DNA of 14,141 bases from CAZESS01 sp964414415 (GCA_964414415.1 CAYPWJ010000029.1:1-14141); one strand, 5' to 3'; shown: positions 6,609 to 14,141, counted from the stretch's first letter. The notes: generated from the sequence alone by a model not told the origin. Numbers and translations are program-made.

Positions 6609-9600
6609 CTATGGGCACTGGCACGCTCTCCAATGCGACCCTGATTGAATCCAGACCGCGAGGCCGTCGCCGCGTTCTATCCAGAAATCCTCGTCGCTGG
6701 GCAGGACACCGCCATACGTCCATTTAATATACGTCTGGGCGGCAGCATCCCATTTAGCAACCACGTAACATGTCCCGAGTGCCGGATTATTGGTGATATT
6801 TTCCATTAGATGGCGTGCCGTGATATTGCCGCCCGGATTGTCTCCGGACGATTCCTTGTCGTTGTAACCCTTGAACCAACCGATGAAGTTCCATTTCTGG
6901 ACGCCGCCACTTCCGGTGTTCAGGGAGACATTGACGCAGAACTGCGGGAAGCCAGTCATGGTTATAGTCACTGCCTGATCAACGTATACAAAGTAGCCCA
7001 CTCCTGGTTTCATGACAAAGTTGCCGTTGTATCCGCCGCTGCCGTTCCGCAGGCAATATTCAAACATCTCTTTTGAGCTATTGTATCGTCCGATGCCCTG
7101 GATGGCCGGATAATCGTCCATCAGGTCGCCCGCAGTAGCCTCTGCACTGTTATTGAACGGATATGTGATGAGATTCCAGGTTTCCATAGCGAAGGTAAAG
7201 GTATGGGCGATCTCTCCGTACACGGTGACCTGCATCGTGGTGGTGTTCATGCCGCCGTAGGTGTCTTCAACCGTGAGCGTCACGTTGTAGGTCCCAGGAT
7301 GGGTGTATTGATGATGCACCACCTCTCCGTTGCTCGTGTTTCCGTCGCCAAATGTCCAATCCCACGAAGTGATGTCCGCTCTGTTGCCGGTATTGCTTCC
7401 TGGATATCCGCCCAGCGAAGCTGAGGCGTTGAACTTCACTGTATCTGTGGTTTTGATACAGTGGGGGGCGTAGCTAAATTGGGGTTCCGGCCTGGTTACA
7501 TTGACATATATGGGTTTGGATATCGTCGAGAGGCTGGGGTCACTGTCACCGTCGTCATCGGTGACCGTCAGGTTGACGGTGTAGACACCTGGCGACGGGT
7601 AGATATGGATAGGGTTAGCAGCGGTAGATGTGCTGCCGTCGCCGAACTCCCATTCCCAAGCAACGACGCTGCCGTCGCTGTCAGTGGAGGTATCGGTAAA
7701 GGCTATTTCCTCGTTTGGGTCTCCTTCTTCGTGCTCAAAATCAGCTACCGGGGGAGTATTGTGGATGGTTATGTTTTTCTCTGTCCAACGAGCGACGCCA
7801 TTGTATTGGGCAGTAAGCCGGACGGTGTAGGTGTCGTCGTCTGCATAGGTATGGGTTGCGTCTCTCTGATAGCTGACAGAACCGTCACCGAATTCCCATT
7901 GGACAGAGTCAACGCTGGTATTTCCGTCATAGATGAATTTTATAGTATCGGCGGTAGTCGGATTGGTATCTTCAGCGTCACCTACGACCTCCCAATAAAA
8001 GTCGACGTCAAAGTTGCGGCCAGGGCTGGTAGTATTGACATCGAGAGCTTGAGACGATGAAGCCTTGATGCCGTCGAATGCGGTCACCGTGAGATTGACG
8101 TCGTAGGACGATGTTGAGGGATCTTTATAGCGATGAGTGACCTCGCGGCCATAATCCTTTGTTCCGTCGCCGAACTCCCAGGTGTAGTTGACTACGGTGC
8201 CCGGGGCAGAAGGCGTGTTGACGGCAGTGAAGGTGATAGTGTCCGCGGTGGTCAAATTCTTTTTCGGTTCGTAGTCAAACTCAGCGATGAAATTTTCAGG
8301 TGCATAGACGTAGAAGGTCTCATTGTCGACAGGTGTTGGATTGCCAAGGTTGTCAGTGACATAGTACTCAAGGTACCAGACACCTGACCCATTGAAGGAC
8401 AATCGGGCATTTTCGTTATCCTTTCTGATGAAGTTGTTGCCCACTCCACAGCCTGTGCCGGGCTCGGGGAACCATCTGCCATCTTGGCATCTCCGGAAAT
8501 AGATGTGGTAGCTGTCCGTAGTACAGCCCTCTGGCTGGCTGGGCTCGTCCGAGGCATTTATCCATAACTCTGTGCAAGTGGTAATATACAGATCACGGGC
8601 AAAATATTCTGTCTGGAATGCCCAATCAAAGCTTTGGCCGCTCCAGATATCGTAGTCAACACCGTTCATCCAGCCAATTCCTTTCGAGTAATTATCGAGA
8701 GCATAGCTCCAATTGTAATCCGCCGTGGTGTTTACCGAGAAATAATATGTTCTGCCCGGGGTCAGCATGATGGTATCGTCGAACTCGAACTGTTCCCATT
8801 GTTCGTCAATGTTGCCTGGATTATGATGGGTAACCGCAAGGAATTTACCACCCGTATCGTAGAGATGGATGTAGACCTCTCCTGTAGAACCGGTACAGTT
8901 GAGGGATATGTTGATGGCATCAAGATACTGCTGGCTCGGAATAAACGTCTGGTAGTCGTGCTCGACGTCCATATTGACCCTATCGGAGAGAGTCGTGTTC
9001 ATCTGCTGTTGGTCCACCGCTTTTTCGCCCGCATCGGGATAGCGCGGCTGGCTGACTTCCTTGGTGGCATTAGGTGGCGTGTTGTCAACCATGAAGCACT
9101 GGCGATGCCACTCATTGTTGCCAAGCTTGTCCTCAGTAAACCATGCAATATAGTGAAGACATTCCTCCATGTGTCCGTAGTCGGATAGTCTTATGGGGAT
9201 CGTGGAATCGTTGACAGGCGTGCCAAATCCACCGGATCCGGTTGTGGAATCTATTCTTTCCCAGCTATCACTGGATGTATTGTACCACCAGAGTTTGAAC
9301 TCCGTCCAATTTTCGCCGACGGCGCATCCCGGCTCATCGGTCACGTTCAGCCAGATGGTCGAAGTTGAATTGATGTAATGAGAAACATTACCGACATCTA
9401 CGCCATCTACATCCCCCCACTCTCGTTCATTGCCCTCGTAAAACGGGTTTCTATATTCTTTGCCAACATGCGGCGGGCTGTCATCGACGTAAAAGGTTTC
9501 GTTGTCAACGATGGTGTTGCCCACTATGTCAGTTGCTCGGATTTTCAGATAATGGGTACATTCCTCATCAAATTGGATGGATCCCGACTCTGGCCACGGT

Positions 9601-12383
9601 ATCCAGCCGCTCCAGGCCCCGTCCCACCATATATTGTATTCAATCATATCGAGGCCTGCACCGCCCATACATCCCTTGTCCTCTGCGGTCACCGTAATGG
9701 GGGTGGATGTGTTCACATAATAGGTCTCTTTGTCTACTGTCACGTTGGGCGTTCCAACTGTCTTATTTATCTCCGGCGGGGTTGCATCAACATAGAAGGT
9801 TGCGTGGTGGTGCGGCCCTTCGTTGCCAAGGTAATCAACCGACCAGTATTCCAGCTGATTGGTACCGGTTATACCAAGCGAGAATGACATTTCTTTGGCA
9901 TCTTCCTCAACGGTAATATTTTGCTGGTCGTTATGGAGCTTGTAATGGACTTCCTTTACTCCCGAATTGTGCGGTCCGTTGCTATCGTCGCCGTGCAAGA
10001 TGACTGTACTTTCGGGCGATATGTAGACTCCTCCGGAGGCATCGACAGAGGTGGATGTGTCATCTATATAGAGGTCGGTCTCAGGACCAGTGAGGTCGAC
10101 GTGGAAGACTTCGCTATAGGTATCGTTATAATGGCCGAGGTAGTCGGTTACGTTGACTGTGAGGCGGTGGAAACACTCCTTTGAAAAGTTCAGCGAAACA
10201 TTGATGTGTCCCCATCGCGTGTCGTTATCATTCAGGCCGTTGTCTCTCACATGGCCAGATGTGACAAGGGCGTAGGAGTCGCTGGGATTCAGTTTCCTTT
10301 CCACGGTGTAGTTCAGCCATTTTACCCCTGCATCACCGTCTTCAGGAGCAAGCCAGATGTTGGTGGCGTCTGTCGTGTACCATTCACCGGGGTCGTTGTA
10401 CCGCGGCGTACCGACATGACGGTAGCCTGCGTCCATGTTCGGCCGGGCCATGTCTACTATAACCGTCCTGTTGTTAACGGTCTGCCAGTTAACGCCGCTT
10501 TCGTTGTTGCCGCACTCATCAACCGAGTAGAACTGGATGTAATAGGTGCCCACCTCGTCAAGACTGAAACCGGCGGTGTATGTAGTCCAACTCGACCATG
10601 TGCCGTTGTAAACACGATAATAGGTGTGGTTTACCGGACAGCCCTCTGTGGCAGCATCAAAGCCTAATACGGTGTGATTGGTAACATAGAGGACATTCCC
10701 GGCGGTATGGCTGGGGTCACTAGCCGTGAGGGAGGTCTCAGGTGGACTGGTGTCAATGCCGCTCGCAACCACGGGGGTCATATGCGTGGTATTCGCCCAC
10801 ACAAATCCAGCGTAGTCGATACCGCTCACTGTAAGGTCAGCGGTATGTACCCCGGTATCGGTATAGAGGTCCCAAGCAGAGCCATTCCAGTAGCGAAGGC
10901 CATCCAACTCGGACTCACTGATACCGGCGTTATCAAGCTCAGTCTGCGTATAAAAGATGGTAACGTTTATCCAATTGAGGCAATCAGGTTTGTCAGCCGT
11001 TACGTCGAAGTACTCGCCGACGGCAAAGGTGCCGGAGGGCAAAGCTCCAACAGGGTTGCCGAGATAGGTGGTCACAGTTATTTTGTTGTCGCAGTTAGAG
11101 GAAGCGGTCACCTGGCAGCCGCGTGTCCGCCAGTGTTCAAGCGTCCTTGTAGTGGTGCCGTTGAGGTATTCGACTTCGGCGCCGACAATGGGTGTCCCTG
11201 TCGGGGACGGGCCATCCAGCCACGGAGTGTAGAGTACGTAATCGCTTATATTGTCTCCTTCTCCGGGGCTATGGCTCGGTCCGGTCACATGCCCCCACCA
11301 GTTATAGGTTGCATTGACCCACGGATGGGGTGGATTCGATACCTCGTGATGGACGCCATATTGCGTGTTATCGTAGATATTGTTCCAGTGTATTTCGACG
11401 GTGGACTGATTATATACGTCTACACCGTACTTGTTTCCATAGATGTCGTTGTAGGTCACATCTGTATGGAAAACCTGGGTAAAAGCGATGGTGACACCTG
11501 CATGTCTGTTGTTGAAGAGATTGTTATGGCGGATGGAGGTATAGTTGGATTCCGTTATCTCTATACCGTCTTCGTTGCCATAGATGTCATTATAATGTAC
11601 ATGACAATGGTGAGAGTGATAATGTAGGTTCACGCCGTCGCCAGTAGGATTCGTATGATTATAGATGGAGTTATTGTTTATATCACAGTATGATGATTGA
11701 TGTAAATCAACACCCTCATCGTAATTGTCGTGGATGGTGTTGTCAGTGATTACACAATTATCACTGCCCTCTACATCAATTCCCATTTCCCAATGATCAT
11801 CTCCGTTACCATATATATGGTTGCCTGCTATTGTGGAATCATCTGAGTTGCTTAAATGTATCCCATCAGCGCTGTTATTGTAAATGGTGTTGCCCGTTAA
11901 AGTACAATTATCTGCACTCGTTAAATATACTCCGTCATCGCTATTATTGTGAATGGTGTTGCCCGTTAAAGTACAATTATCTGCGGATATTTGGATGCCG
12001 TCATCAGAGCAGTTCCATATGGTAAAGCCTGAAACACTTACGTTGTCGGCAGTGATACGAAAGCCGTCACCAGATTGTGTGCCATCAACAATGGGAGTTG
12101 ACCATGCCTCAATCCTCACCTGTTTATTGACATCCACGTTTTCCCGGTAGGTGCCCGTGTGCACCAGCACTCTTCCGCCGGCGGCAACAAGATTAATGCC
12201 GTTTGAGATGGTATCTGTGTGAGTAGGGTCGGCATACCATTCCGAACTTGCATCGTCATCAACATGAACAACCAGAGGATCAGCTGCCGTTGTTTTGGCC
12301 CCTAATAGAGAAAAAGATGCCAAAACAAGCATCGCAGTCAAAAACATTATGCCGCTCAAAGCCAGTAGTCTATTCTTTTTCAT
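6609..12383 (-). CDS. Giant beta-helix / Ig-like / PKD secreted surface protein (1924 aa)
   Basis: Extracellular adhesin-like or carbohydrate-interacting protein. Signal peptide 1-34. Residues 37-393 form a right-handed beta-helix of NosD/pectate-lyase-like type, with coils of about 23 residues (ADNCTLTGNTIHNNSDDG). Residues 397-540 form a linker domain ending in GLRYWNGSAWDLY and FVWANTTHMTPV, seen in other archaeal secreted proteins. About 545-1361 hold Ig-like repeats separated by VDxxPP linkers (YVDATPP, YVDDSPP, MVDNTPP) with conserved cysteines, plus a non-repeat insertion at about 1125-1265. PKD domains lie at 1364-1450, 1457-1540, 1543-1628 and 1631-1722 (WEFGDG or WTFGDG in each). 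Two tandem WNLI-type modules end the protein (1735-1811, 1831-1918; WNLITYPF, WNFIGWF). No PGF-CTERM tail is present; it ends RACQCP. Start ATG 12383 has GGAGG at 12393-12397, nine bases away. There are many NxS/T sequons. Function beyond surface binding is not known. Confidence 0.9.
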   Translation of the reverse strand: MKKNRLLALSGIMFLTAMLVLASFSLLGAKTTAADPLVVHVDDDASSEWYADPTHTDTISNGINLVAAGGRVLVHTGTYRENVDVNKQVRIEAWSTPIVDGTQSGDGFRITADNVSVSGFTIWNCSDDGIQISADNCTLTGNTIHNNSDDGVYLTSADNCTLTGNTIYNNSADGIHLSNSDDSTIAGNHIYGNGDDHWEMGIDVEGSDNCVITDNTIHDNYDEGVDLHQSSYCDINNNSIYNHTNPTGDGVNLHYHSHHCHVHYNDIYGNEDGIEITESNYTSIRHNNLFNNRHAGVTIAFTQVFHTDVTYNDIYGNKYGVDVYNQSTVEIHWNNIYDNTQYGVHHEVSNPPHPWVNATYNWWGHVTGPSHSPGEGDNISDYVLYTPWLDGPSPTGTPIVGAEVEYLNGTTTRTLEHWRTRGCQVTASSNCDNKITVTTYLGNPVGALPSGTFAVGEYFDVTADKPDCLNWINVTIFYTQTELDNAGISESELDGLRYWNGSAWDLYTDTGVHTADLTVSGIDYAGFVWANTTHMTPVVASGIDTSPPETSLTASDPSHTAGNVLYVTNHTVLGFDAATEGCPVNHTYYRVYNGTWSSWTTYTAGFSLDEVGTYYIQFYSVDECGNNESGVNWQTVNNRTVIVDMARPNMDAGYRHVGTPRYNDPGEWYTTDATNIWLAPEDGDAGVKWLNYTVERKLNPSDSYALVTSGHVRDNGLNDNDTRWGHINVSLNFSKECFHRLTVNVTDYLGHYNDTYSEVFHVDLTGPETDLYIDDTSTSVDASGGVYISPESTVILHGDDSNGPHNSGVKEVHYKLHNDQQNITVEEDAKEMSFSLGITGTNQLEYWSVDYLGNEGPHHHATFYVDATPPEINKTVGTPNVTVDKETYYVNTSTPITVTAEDKGCMGGAGLDMIEYNIWWDGAWSGWIPWPESGSIQFDEECTHYLKIRATDIVGNTIVDNETFYVDDSPPHVGKEYRNPFYEGNEREWGDVDGVDVGNVSHYINSTSTIWLNVTDEPGCAVGENWTEFKLWWYNTSSDSWERIDSTTGSGGFGTPVNDSTIPIRLSDYGHMEECLHYIAWFTEDKLGNNEWHRQCFMVDNTPPNATKEVSQPRYPDAGEKAVDQQQMNTTLSDRVNMDVEHDYQTFIPSQQYLDAINISLNCTGSTGEVYIHLYDTGGKFLAVTHHNPGNIDEQWEQFEFDDTIMLTPGRTYYFSVNTTADYNWSYALDNYSKGIGWMNGVDYDIWSGQSFDWAFQTEYFARDLYITTCTELWINASDEPSQPEGCTTDSYHIYFRRCQDGRWFPEPGTGCGVGNNFIRKDNENARLSFNGSGVWYLEYYVTDNLGNPTPVDNETFYVYAPENFIAEFDYEPKKNLTTADTITFTAVNTPSAPGTVVNYTWEFGDGTKDYGREVTHRYKDPSTSSYDVNLTVTAFDGIKASSSQALDVNTTSPGRNFDVDFYWEVVGDAEDTNPTTADTIKFIYDGNTSVDSVQWEFGDGSVSYQRDATHTYADDDTYTVRLTAQYNGVARWTEKNITIHNTPPVADFEHEEGDPNEEIAFTDTSTDSDGSVVAWEWEFGDGSTSTAANPIHIYPSPGVYTVNLTVTDDDGDSDPSLSTISKPIYVNVTRPEPQFSYAPHCIKTTDTVKFNASASLGGYPGSNTGNRADITSWDWTFGDGNTSNGEVVHHQYTHPGTYNVTLTVEDTYGGMNTTTMQVTVYGEIAHTFTFAMETWNLITYPFNNSAEATAGDLMDDYPAIQGIGRYNSSKEMFEYCLRNGSGGYNGNFVMKPGVGYFVYVDQAVTITMTGFPQFCVNVSLNTGSGGVQKWNFIGWFKGYNDKESSGDNPGGNITARHLMENITNNPALGTCYVVAKWDAAAQTYIKWTYGGVLPSDEDFWIERGDGLAVWIQSGSHWRACQCP
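11883..11984 (-). repeat. Near-perfect 33-bp direct repeat within beta-helix coils
   Basis: Two identical 33-base stretches (11883-11915 and 11952-11984) are spaced 69 bases apart, which is 23 codons or one beta-helix coil. Each encodes ADNCTLTGNTI. Neighbouring coils keep the pattern at protein level but have diverged in DNA. This points to a recent duplication or gene conversion of one coil. Confidence 0.85.
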
Positions 12384-12392
12384 TCTGTCTTG

Positions 12393-12397
12393 CCTCC
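12393..12397 (-). promoter_or_regulatory. Shine-Dalgarno site of the giant surface protein gene
   Basis: Minus strand GGAGG, nine bases before ATG 12383. It is the strongest ribosome binding site in the window and supports this start, which is directly followed by the signal peptide MKKNRLLALS. Confidence 0.75.
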
Positions 12398-12420
12398 TTG
12401 GCGTGTTATCATAAAGAAAT

Positions 12421-12440
12421 AAAAAATATACTTAAATAGT
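12421..12440 (-). promoter_or_regulatory. AT-rich TATA-like promoter of the giant surface protein gene
   Basis: The minus strand reads ACTATTTAAGTATATTTTTT. A TATA element at TATTTAAG (centre near 12435) would place the transcript start near 12409 and give a leader of about 26 bases containing the GGAGG site. TATATTTTTT a few bases on is an alternative. The region lies between the gene and the left inverted repeat of the insertion sequence. Confidence 0.45.
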
Positions 12441-12469
12441 TTATGGCTTCTTCGGCTTCTCCAGTGGTA

Positions 12470-12483
12470 GATGTCAACTTAAG
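12470..12483. repeat. Left terminal inverted repeat of the insertion sequence
   Basis: GATGTCAACTTAAG, identical to the reverse complement of 13104-13117. It contains the reconstructed stop codon of the transposase on the minus strand. Confidence 0.85.
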
Positions 12484-13063
12484 CACCTCCTGAAGTTGTA
12501 AAGCGTCACAAAACGGTAATCCACTGCTGGGCGGTGTCGCGCCATTGTGCGGCCAGCGCACATAGAACCGCTTGACGCGGTGCTTCAAGATACCAAACCA
12601 CTGCTCAATAGGATTCCGCGGGCCAAACGTCTCATGCTCCCAAGGTATGCCGAGGCGTTCCAGCGCCGGTTTATACCACGGGCCCTTATCCACATACACG
12701 GCCACTCAATCGTGCATTTCCTGAGTGCATGCCTGATGAAGCTATGTGCCGCAAGTCACGACCGAGCCGTGGTGATCCAGACAGCCAAGATGTCCCATCG
12801 CTCCACATCAATGGCAGCCCAGACAATCCCCCCATTCATCGTCAATCCGTACCAAGAACAGCCCAGCAGCTCGGTGATACCACTGCCGTTTGCCTCATGA
12901 CTCACATGCTCGCGCGAGAAAACCATTTTCCTCGCAATCCCGCAACGACAACCCCATGTGATACAGCACGATAGCCATGGCGCGTGTCTCCATCTCTTTT
13001 CGCTCCCGATCAAAAATATTTTTACTCTAACGCTTTCACTAACTGGCGGTGCATCCCATCCAT
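12474..13063 (-). pseudogene. IS6-like (IS240-type) DDE transposase, multiply broken
   Basis: A cut-and-paste or replicative DDE transposase in origin, no longer functional. Reading across frames on the minus strand gives: ATG 13063 or 13054 (MDGMHRQLVKALE, then stop); IFDRERKEMETRAMAIVLYH and MGLSLRDCEENGF (stop soon after); REHVSHEA; NGGIVWAAIDVERWDILAVW and ITTARS (then TGA); LAAHSFIRHALRKC; YVDKGPWYKPALERLGIPWE and HETFGPRNPIEQWFGILKHR (second catalytic D in VDKGPWY, E in NPIEQW); DTAQQWITVL; LYNFRRCLS-stop. So there are several frameshifts, in-frame stops, and a shortened segment before VWAAID where the first catalytic aspartate would lie. The longest intact piece is 12409-12705, but its last codons run beyond the element and are not real. 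Confidence 0.82.
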
Positions 13064-13098
13064 TTTATCACACCACAAAAAGGGGATGCACCCCTTTT
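13048..13098 (-). promoter_or_regulatory. Mutually exclusive hairpins at the transposase start
   Basis: On the minus strand, hairpin A pairs AAAAGGGG (13098-13091) with CCCCTTTT (13085-13078) around a 5-base loop, followed by one more T, like a weak intrinsic terminator. Hairpin B pairs GGTGCATCCC (13092-13083) with GGGATGCACC (13057-13048), which includes the ATG at 13054. Both use 13083-13092, so they exclude each other. Such structures could limit expression from transcripts that read in from outside, as known for some bacterial ISs. The role is inferred; pairing is seen directly. Confidence 0.5.
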
Positions 13099-13103
13099 AA
13101 ATC

Positions 13104-13117
13104 CTTAAGTTGACATC
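13104..13117. repeat. Right terminal inverted repeat of the insertion sequence
   Basis: CTTAAGTTGACATC, the exact reverse complement of the left repeat at 12470-12483. It marks the transposase-start side of the element. Confidence 0.85.
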
Positions 13118-13130
13118 CTCTGCTGACACC

Positions 13131-13145
13131 ACCGAAAATTATAAA
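13131..13145 (+). promoter_or_regulatory. BRE/TATA promoter of the right-hand PKD protein gene
   Basis: ACCGAAAATTATAAA combines a BRE-like purine/A stretch (CCGAAAA) with a TATA box (TTATAAA, 13139-13145). The expected start is about 25 bases downstream, near 13167, leaving a leader of about 10 bases that contains the GGAG site before ATG 13177. It lies just outside the insertion sequence. Confidence 0.65.
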
Positions 13146-13168
13146 GCCGTAGGGACTATTTAAGTCAC

Positions 13169-13172
13169 GGAG
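13169..13172 (+). promoter_or_regulatory. Shine-Dalgarno site of the right-hand PKD gene
   Basis: GGAG, four bases before ATG 13177 and seven before ATG 13180. The spacing favours the second ATG slightly, but both are usable and differ by one methionine. Confidence 0.55.
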
Positions 13173-13176
13173 TAAG

Positions 13177-14141
13177 ATGATGTCTCAGCGTAGAATACTT
13201 CACGGCGCATTATTATTCATTATAACCGCGGCCGTTGTGGGTGCCATCGTTTTTTATGGATCTGCAATACCAAAGCCAAATCTACCGCCTACCGCCGATG
13301 CGGGACCCGATAAAGACACAGATATGGGAATACCCGTAACCTTGAACGGTTCAGGCTCCACCGACCCGGACGGCGAGATTACCAACTACACGTGGACAAT
13401 GGGCGATGAGACAACGCTTTACGGCGAAGAAGTCACTCATACGTATACGGCGGTGGGCACCTACACCGTCAATCTTACCGTCAAAGATGACCAGGACGCC
13501 ACGGACAGCGATAGCTGTAAAGTAAAGGTTCACTCTCCACCCCCCGTGGCTGTGGCAGATGCCACTCCCAGCGAAGCATATACCGACGATAGCATCCAAT
13601 TTGACGGCACTGGATCCTACGACCCGGATGGGGACGTTGTAAACTGGAGCTGGGATTTCGGCGACGGCGAAACGGGATATGGTAACGTGACAAGCCACTC
13701 ATACGACGACAACGGAACATATACCGTGCAGTTAACCGTGAAAGACAACGACGACGAAACAAACACCACGAGTATAGACGTTTCCATAAATAATAGAAAG
13801 CCCTCGGCAGGATTCACCTTTTCACCCGACACGCCGGATACCCAGGACAGCATCACGTTCACCGATGAATCAACCGACCCGGACGGCAGCATTGACTCCT
13901 GGGAATGGGACTTCGACGACGGCAACGATAGCAGCGCACAGAACCCAAGCCATACCTATGCCGACGACGGCACCTACACGGTCACGCTGACCGTGGAAGA
14001 CAACGATGGGGCAACGGACAGCGTGTCACACACGGTAACCGTGCAAAACGTCGGGCCCACCGCGGCCTTTAGCTACACTCCCTCCTCGCCGGATACCCAG
14101 GACAGCATCTCATTCACCGATGAATCAACCGACCCGGACGG
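13177..14141 (+). CDS. PKD-repeat surface protein, partial (3' end outside window)
   Basis: An open frame from ATG 13177 continues without stop to the window edge: 321 codons plus two bases. Residues 8-28 (HGALLFIITAAVVGAIVFYG) form a signal peptide or N-terminal anchor. Then come PKD domains at about 36-119 (STDPDGEITNYTWTMGDE), 121-205 (YDPDGDVVNWSWDFGDG), 208-291 (STDPDGSIDSWEWDFDDG) and a fourth beginning at 293. The third and fourth units are nearly identical in DNA over the visible 55 bases. PKD domains are extracellular beta-sandwiches that act as spacers or in protein and sugar contacts. Many aspartates may bind calcium. Its function and C-terminal anchor cannot be seen. It is divergent to the giant PKD protein across the dead insertion sequence. 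Confidence 0.9.
   Translation, partial: MMSQRRILHGALLFIITAAVVGAIVFYGSAIPKPNLPPTADAGPDKDTDMGIPVTLNGSGSTDPDGEITNYTWTMGDETTLYGEEVTHTYTAVGTYTVNLTVKDDQDATDSDSCKVKVHSPPPVAVADATPSEAYTDDSIQFDGTGSYDPDGDVVNWSWDFGDGETGYGNVTSHSYDDNGTYTVQLTVKDNDDETNTTSIDVSINNRKPSAGFTFSPDTPDTQDSITFTDESTDPDGSIDSWEWDFDDGNDSSAQNPSHTYADDGTYTVTLTVEDNDGATDSVSHTVTVQNVGPTAAFSYTPSSPDTQDSISFTDESTDPD
13832..13886 (+). repeat. PKD-unit DNA repeat, copy 1
   Basis: This 55-base stretch, beginning CGCCGGATACCCAGGACAGC, recurs at 14087-14141 with two mismatches. The spacing of 255 bases equals 85 codons, one PKD unit. It encodes the start of the domain through TDESTDPDG. Confidence 0.9.
14087..14141 (+). repeat. PKD-unit DNA repeat, copy 2 (cut by window end)
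   Basis: Matches 13832-13886 at 53 of 55 bases and is still matching where the window stops, so the true repeat is longer and further units may follow. Confidence 0.9.

Larger units (their letters stand above)
12470..13117. mobile_element. Decayed IS6-like insertion sequence (648 bp)
   Basis: The element is bounded by perfect 14-base inverted repeats, GATGTCAACTTAAG at 12470-12483 and its complement at 13104-13117. It is filled by a broken transposase on the minus strand whose reconstructed stop (TGA, 12474-12476) lies inside the left repeat. Size and protein motifs resemble archaeal IS6-family elements (IS240/ISPfu type), usually 700-800 bp, so about 100 bases may be lost. The bases just outside the repeats (CAGTGGTA on the left, CTCTGCTG on the right) do not match, so no target duplication is visible. 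It lies between two divergent surface protein genes and is presumably immobile. Confidence 0.82.

Noticed and set aside
10674..11627. Open frame of 317 codons on the plus strand, and similar ones at 7461-8060 and 8634-9188
   Set aside because: They mirror the giant surface protein gene and show no domain, signal or ribosome binding site.
11640..12060. Possible CRISPR-like spaced repeats
   Set aside because: The spacing is exactly 23 codons in frame within a beta-helix protein, and only two copies match in DNA.
12409..12705. Independent small protein of 98 residues
   Set aside because: It is the C-terminal fragment of the broken transposase; its tail reads through the inverted repeat and beyond the element.
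12462..13125. Target-site duplication around the insertion sequence
   Set aside because: The 8 bases flanking each end do not match, so none can be claimed.
13351..13925. Minus-strand open frames at the right end
   Set aside because: They are antisense to the PKD-repeat gene, which has promoter, ribosome binding site, signal segment and domain motifs.

Overview
The window looks archaeal, most likely euryarchaeal; a Thermoplasmata-like or methanogen-related lineage is my guess. It carries an archaeal RecJ-like DHH/DHHA1 phosphoesterase, PGF-CTERM-type (archaeosortase A) C-terminal sorting tails, TATA/BRE-like promoters with leaderless or very short 5' leaders, and secreted proteins packed with N-glycosylation sequons and PKD, Fn3 and beta-helix modules. 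The genus cannot be set from sequence alone.

Layout. (1) 1-1293, plus strand: a RecJ-like phosphoesterase broken by a frameshift and an apparent internal deletion near 705-760. (2) 1297-3596, minus strand: a two-gene unit, class I/II aminotransferase followed by a membrane-anchored FKBP-type prolyl isomerase, joined by a 4-base ATGA overlap and led by a TATA-like promoter near 3607-3616. (3) 3617-12383, minus strand: three surface protein genes. The first is a 1924-residue beta-helix/Ig-like/PKD protein. After a T-rich terminator and a new promoter come a 637-residue multidomain protein and a 339-residue paralogous protein, again joined by an ATGA overlap; both end in PGF-CTERM-like tails. 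(4) 12470-13117: a decayed IS6-like insertion sequence with 14-bp perfect inverted repeats and a transposase carrying several frameshifts and stops. (5) 13118-14141, plus strand: promoter and first 321 codons of another PKD-repeat surface protein that runs off the window.

How the parts fit. The dominant theme is the cell surface: four secreted or anchored, adhesin-like proteins and an extracytoplasmic FKBP that could help fold them. The two large PKD genes are divergently transcribed and the dead IS lies between their promoters. No CRISPR array, tRNA or rRNA was seen, and I found no convincing new defence or metabolic system. The most unusual items are the C-terminal tandem WNLI-type modules and cysteine-paired Ig-like repeats of the giant protein, the greatly enlarged insert in the FKBP, the mutually exclusive hairpins at the transposase start, and near-identical DNA repeats showing recent PKD-unit duplication.
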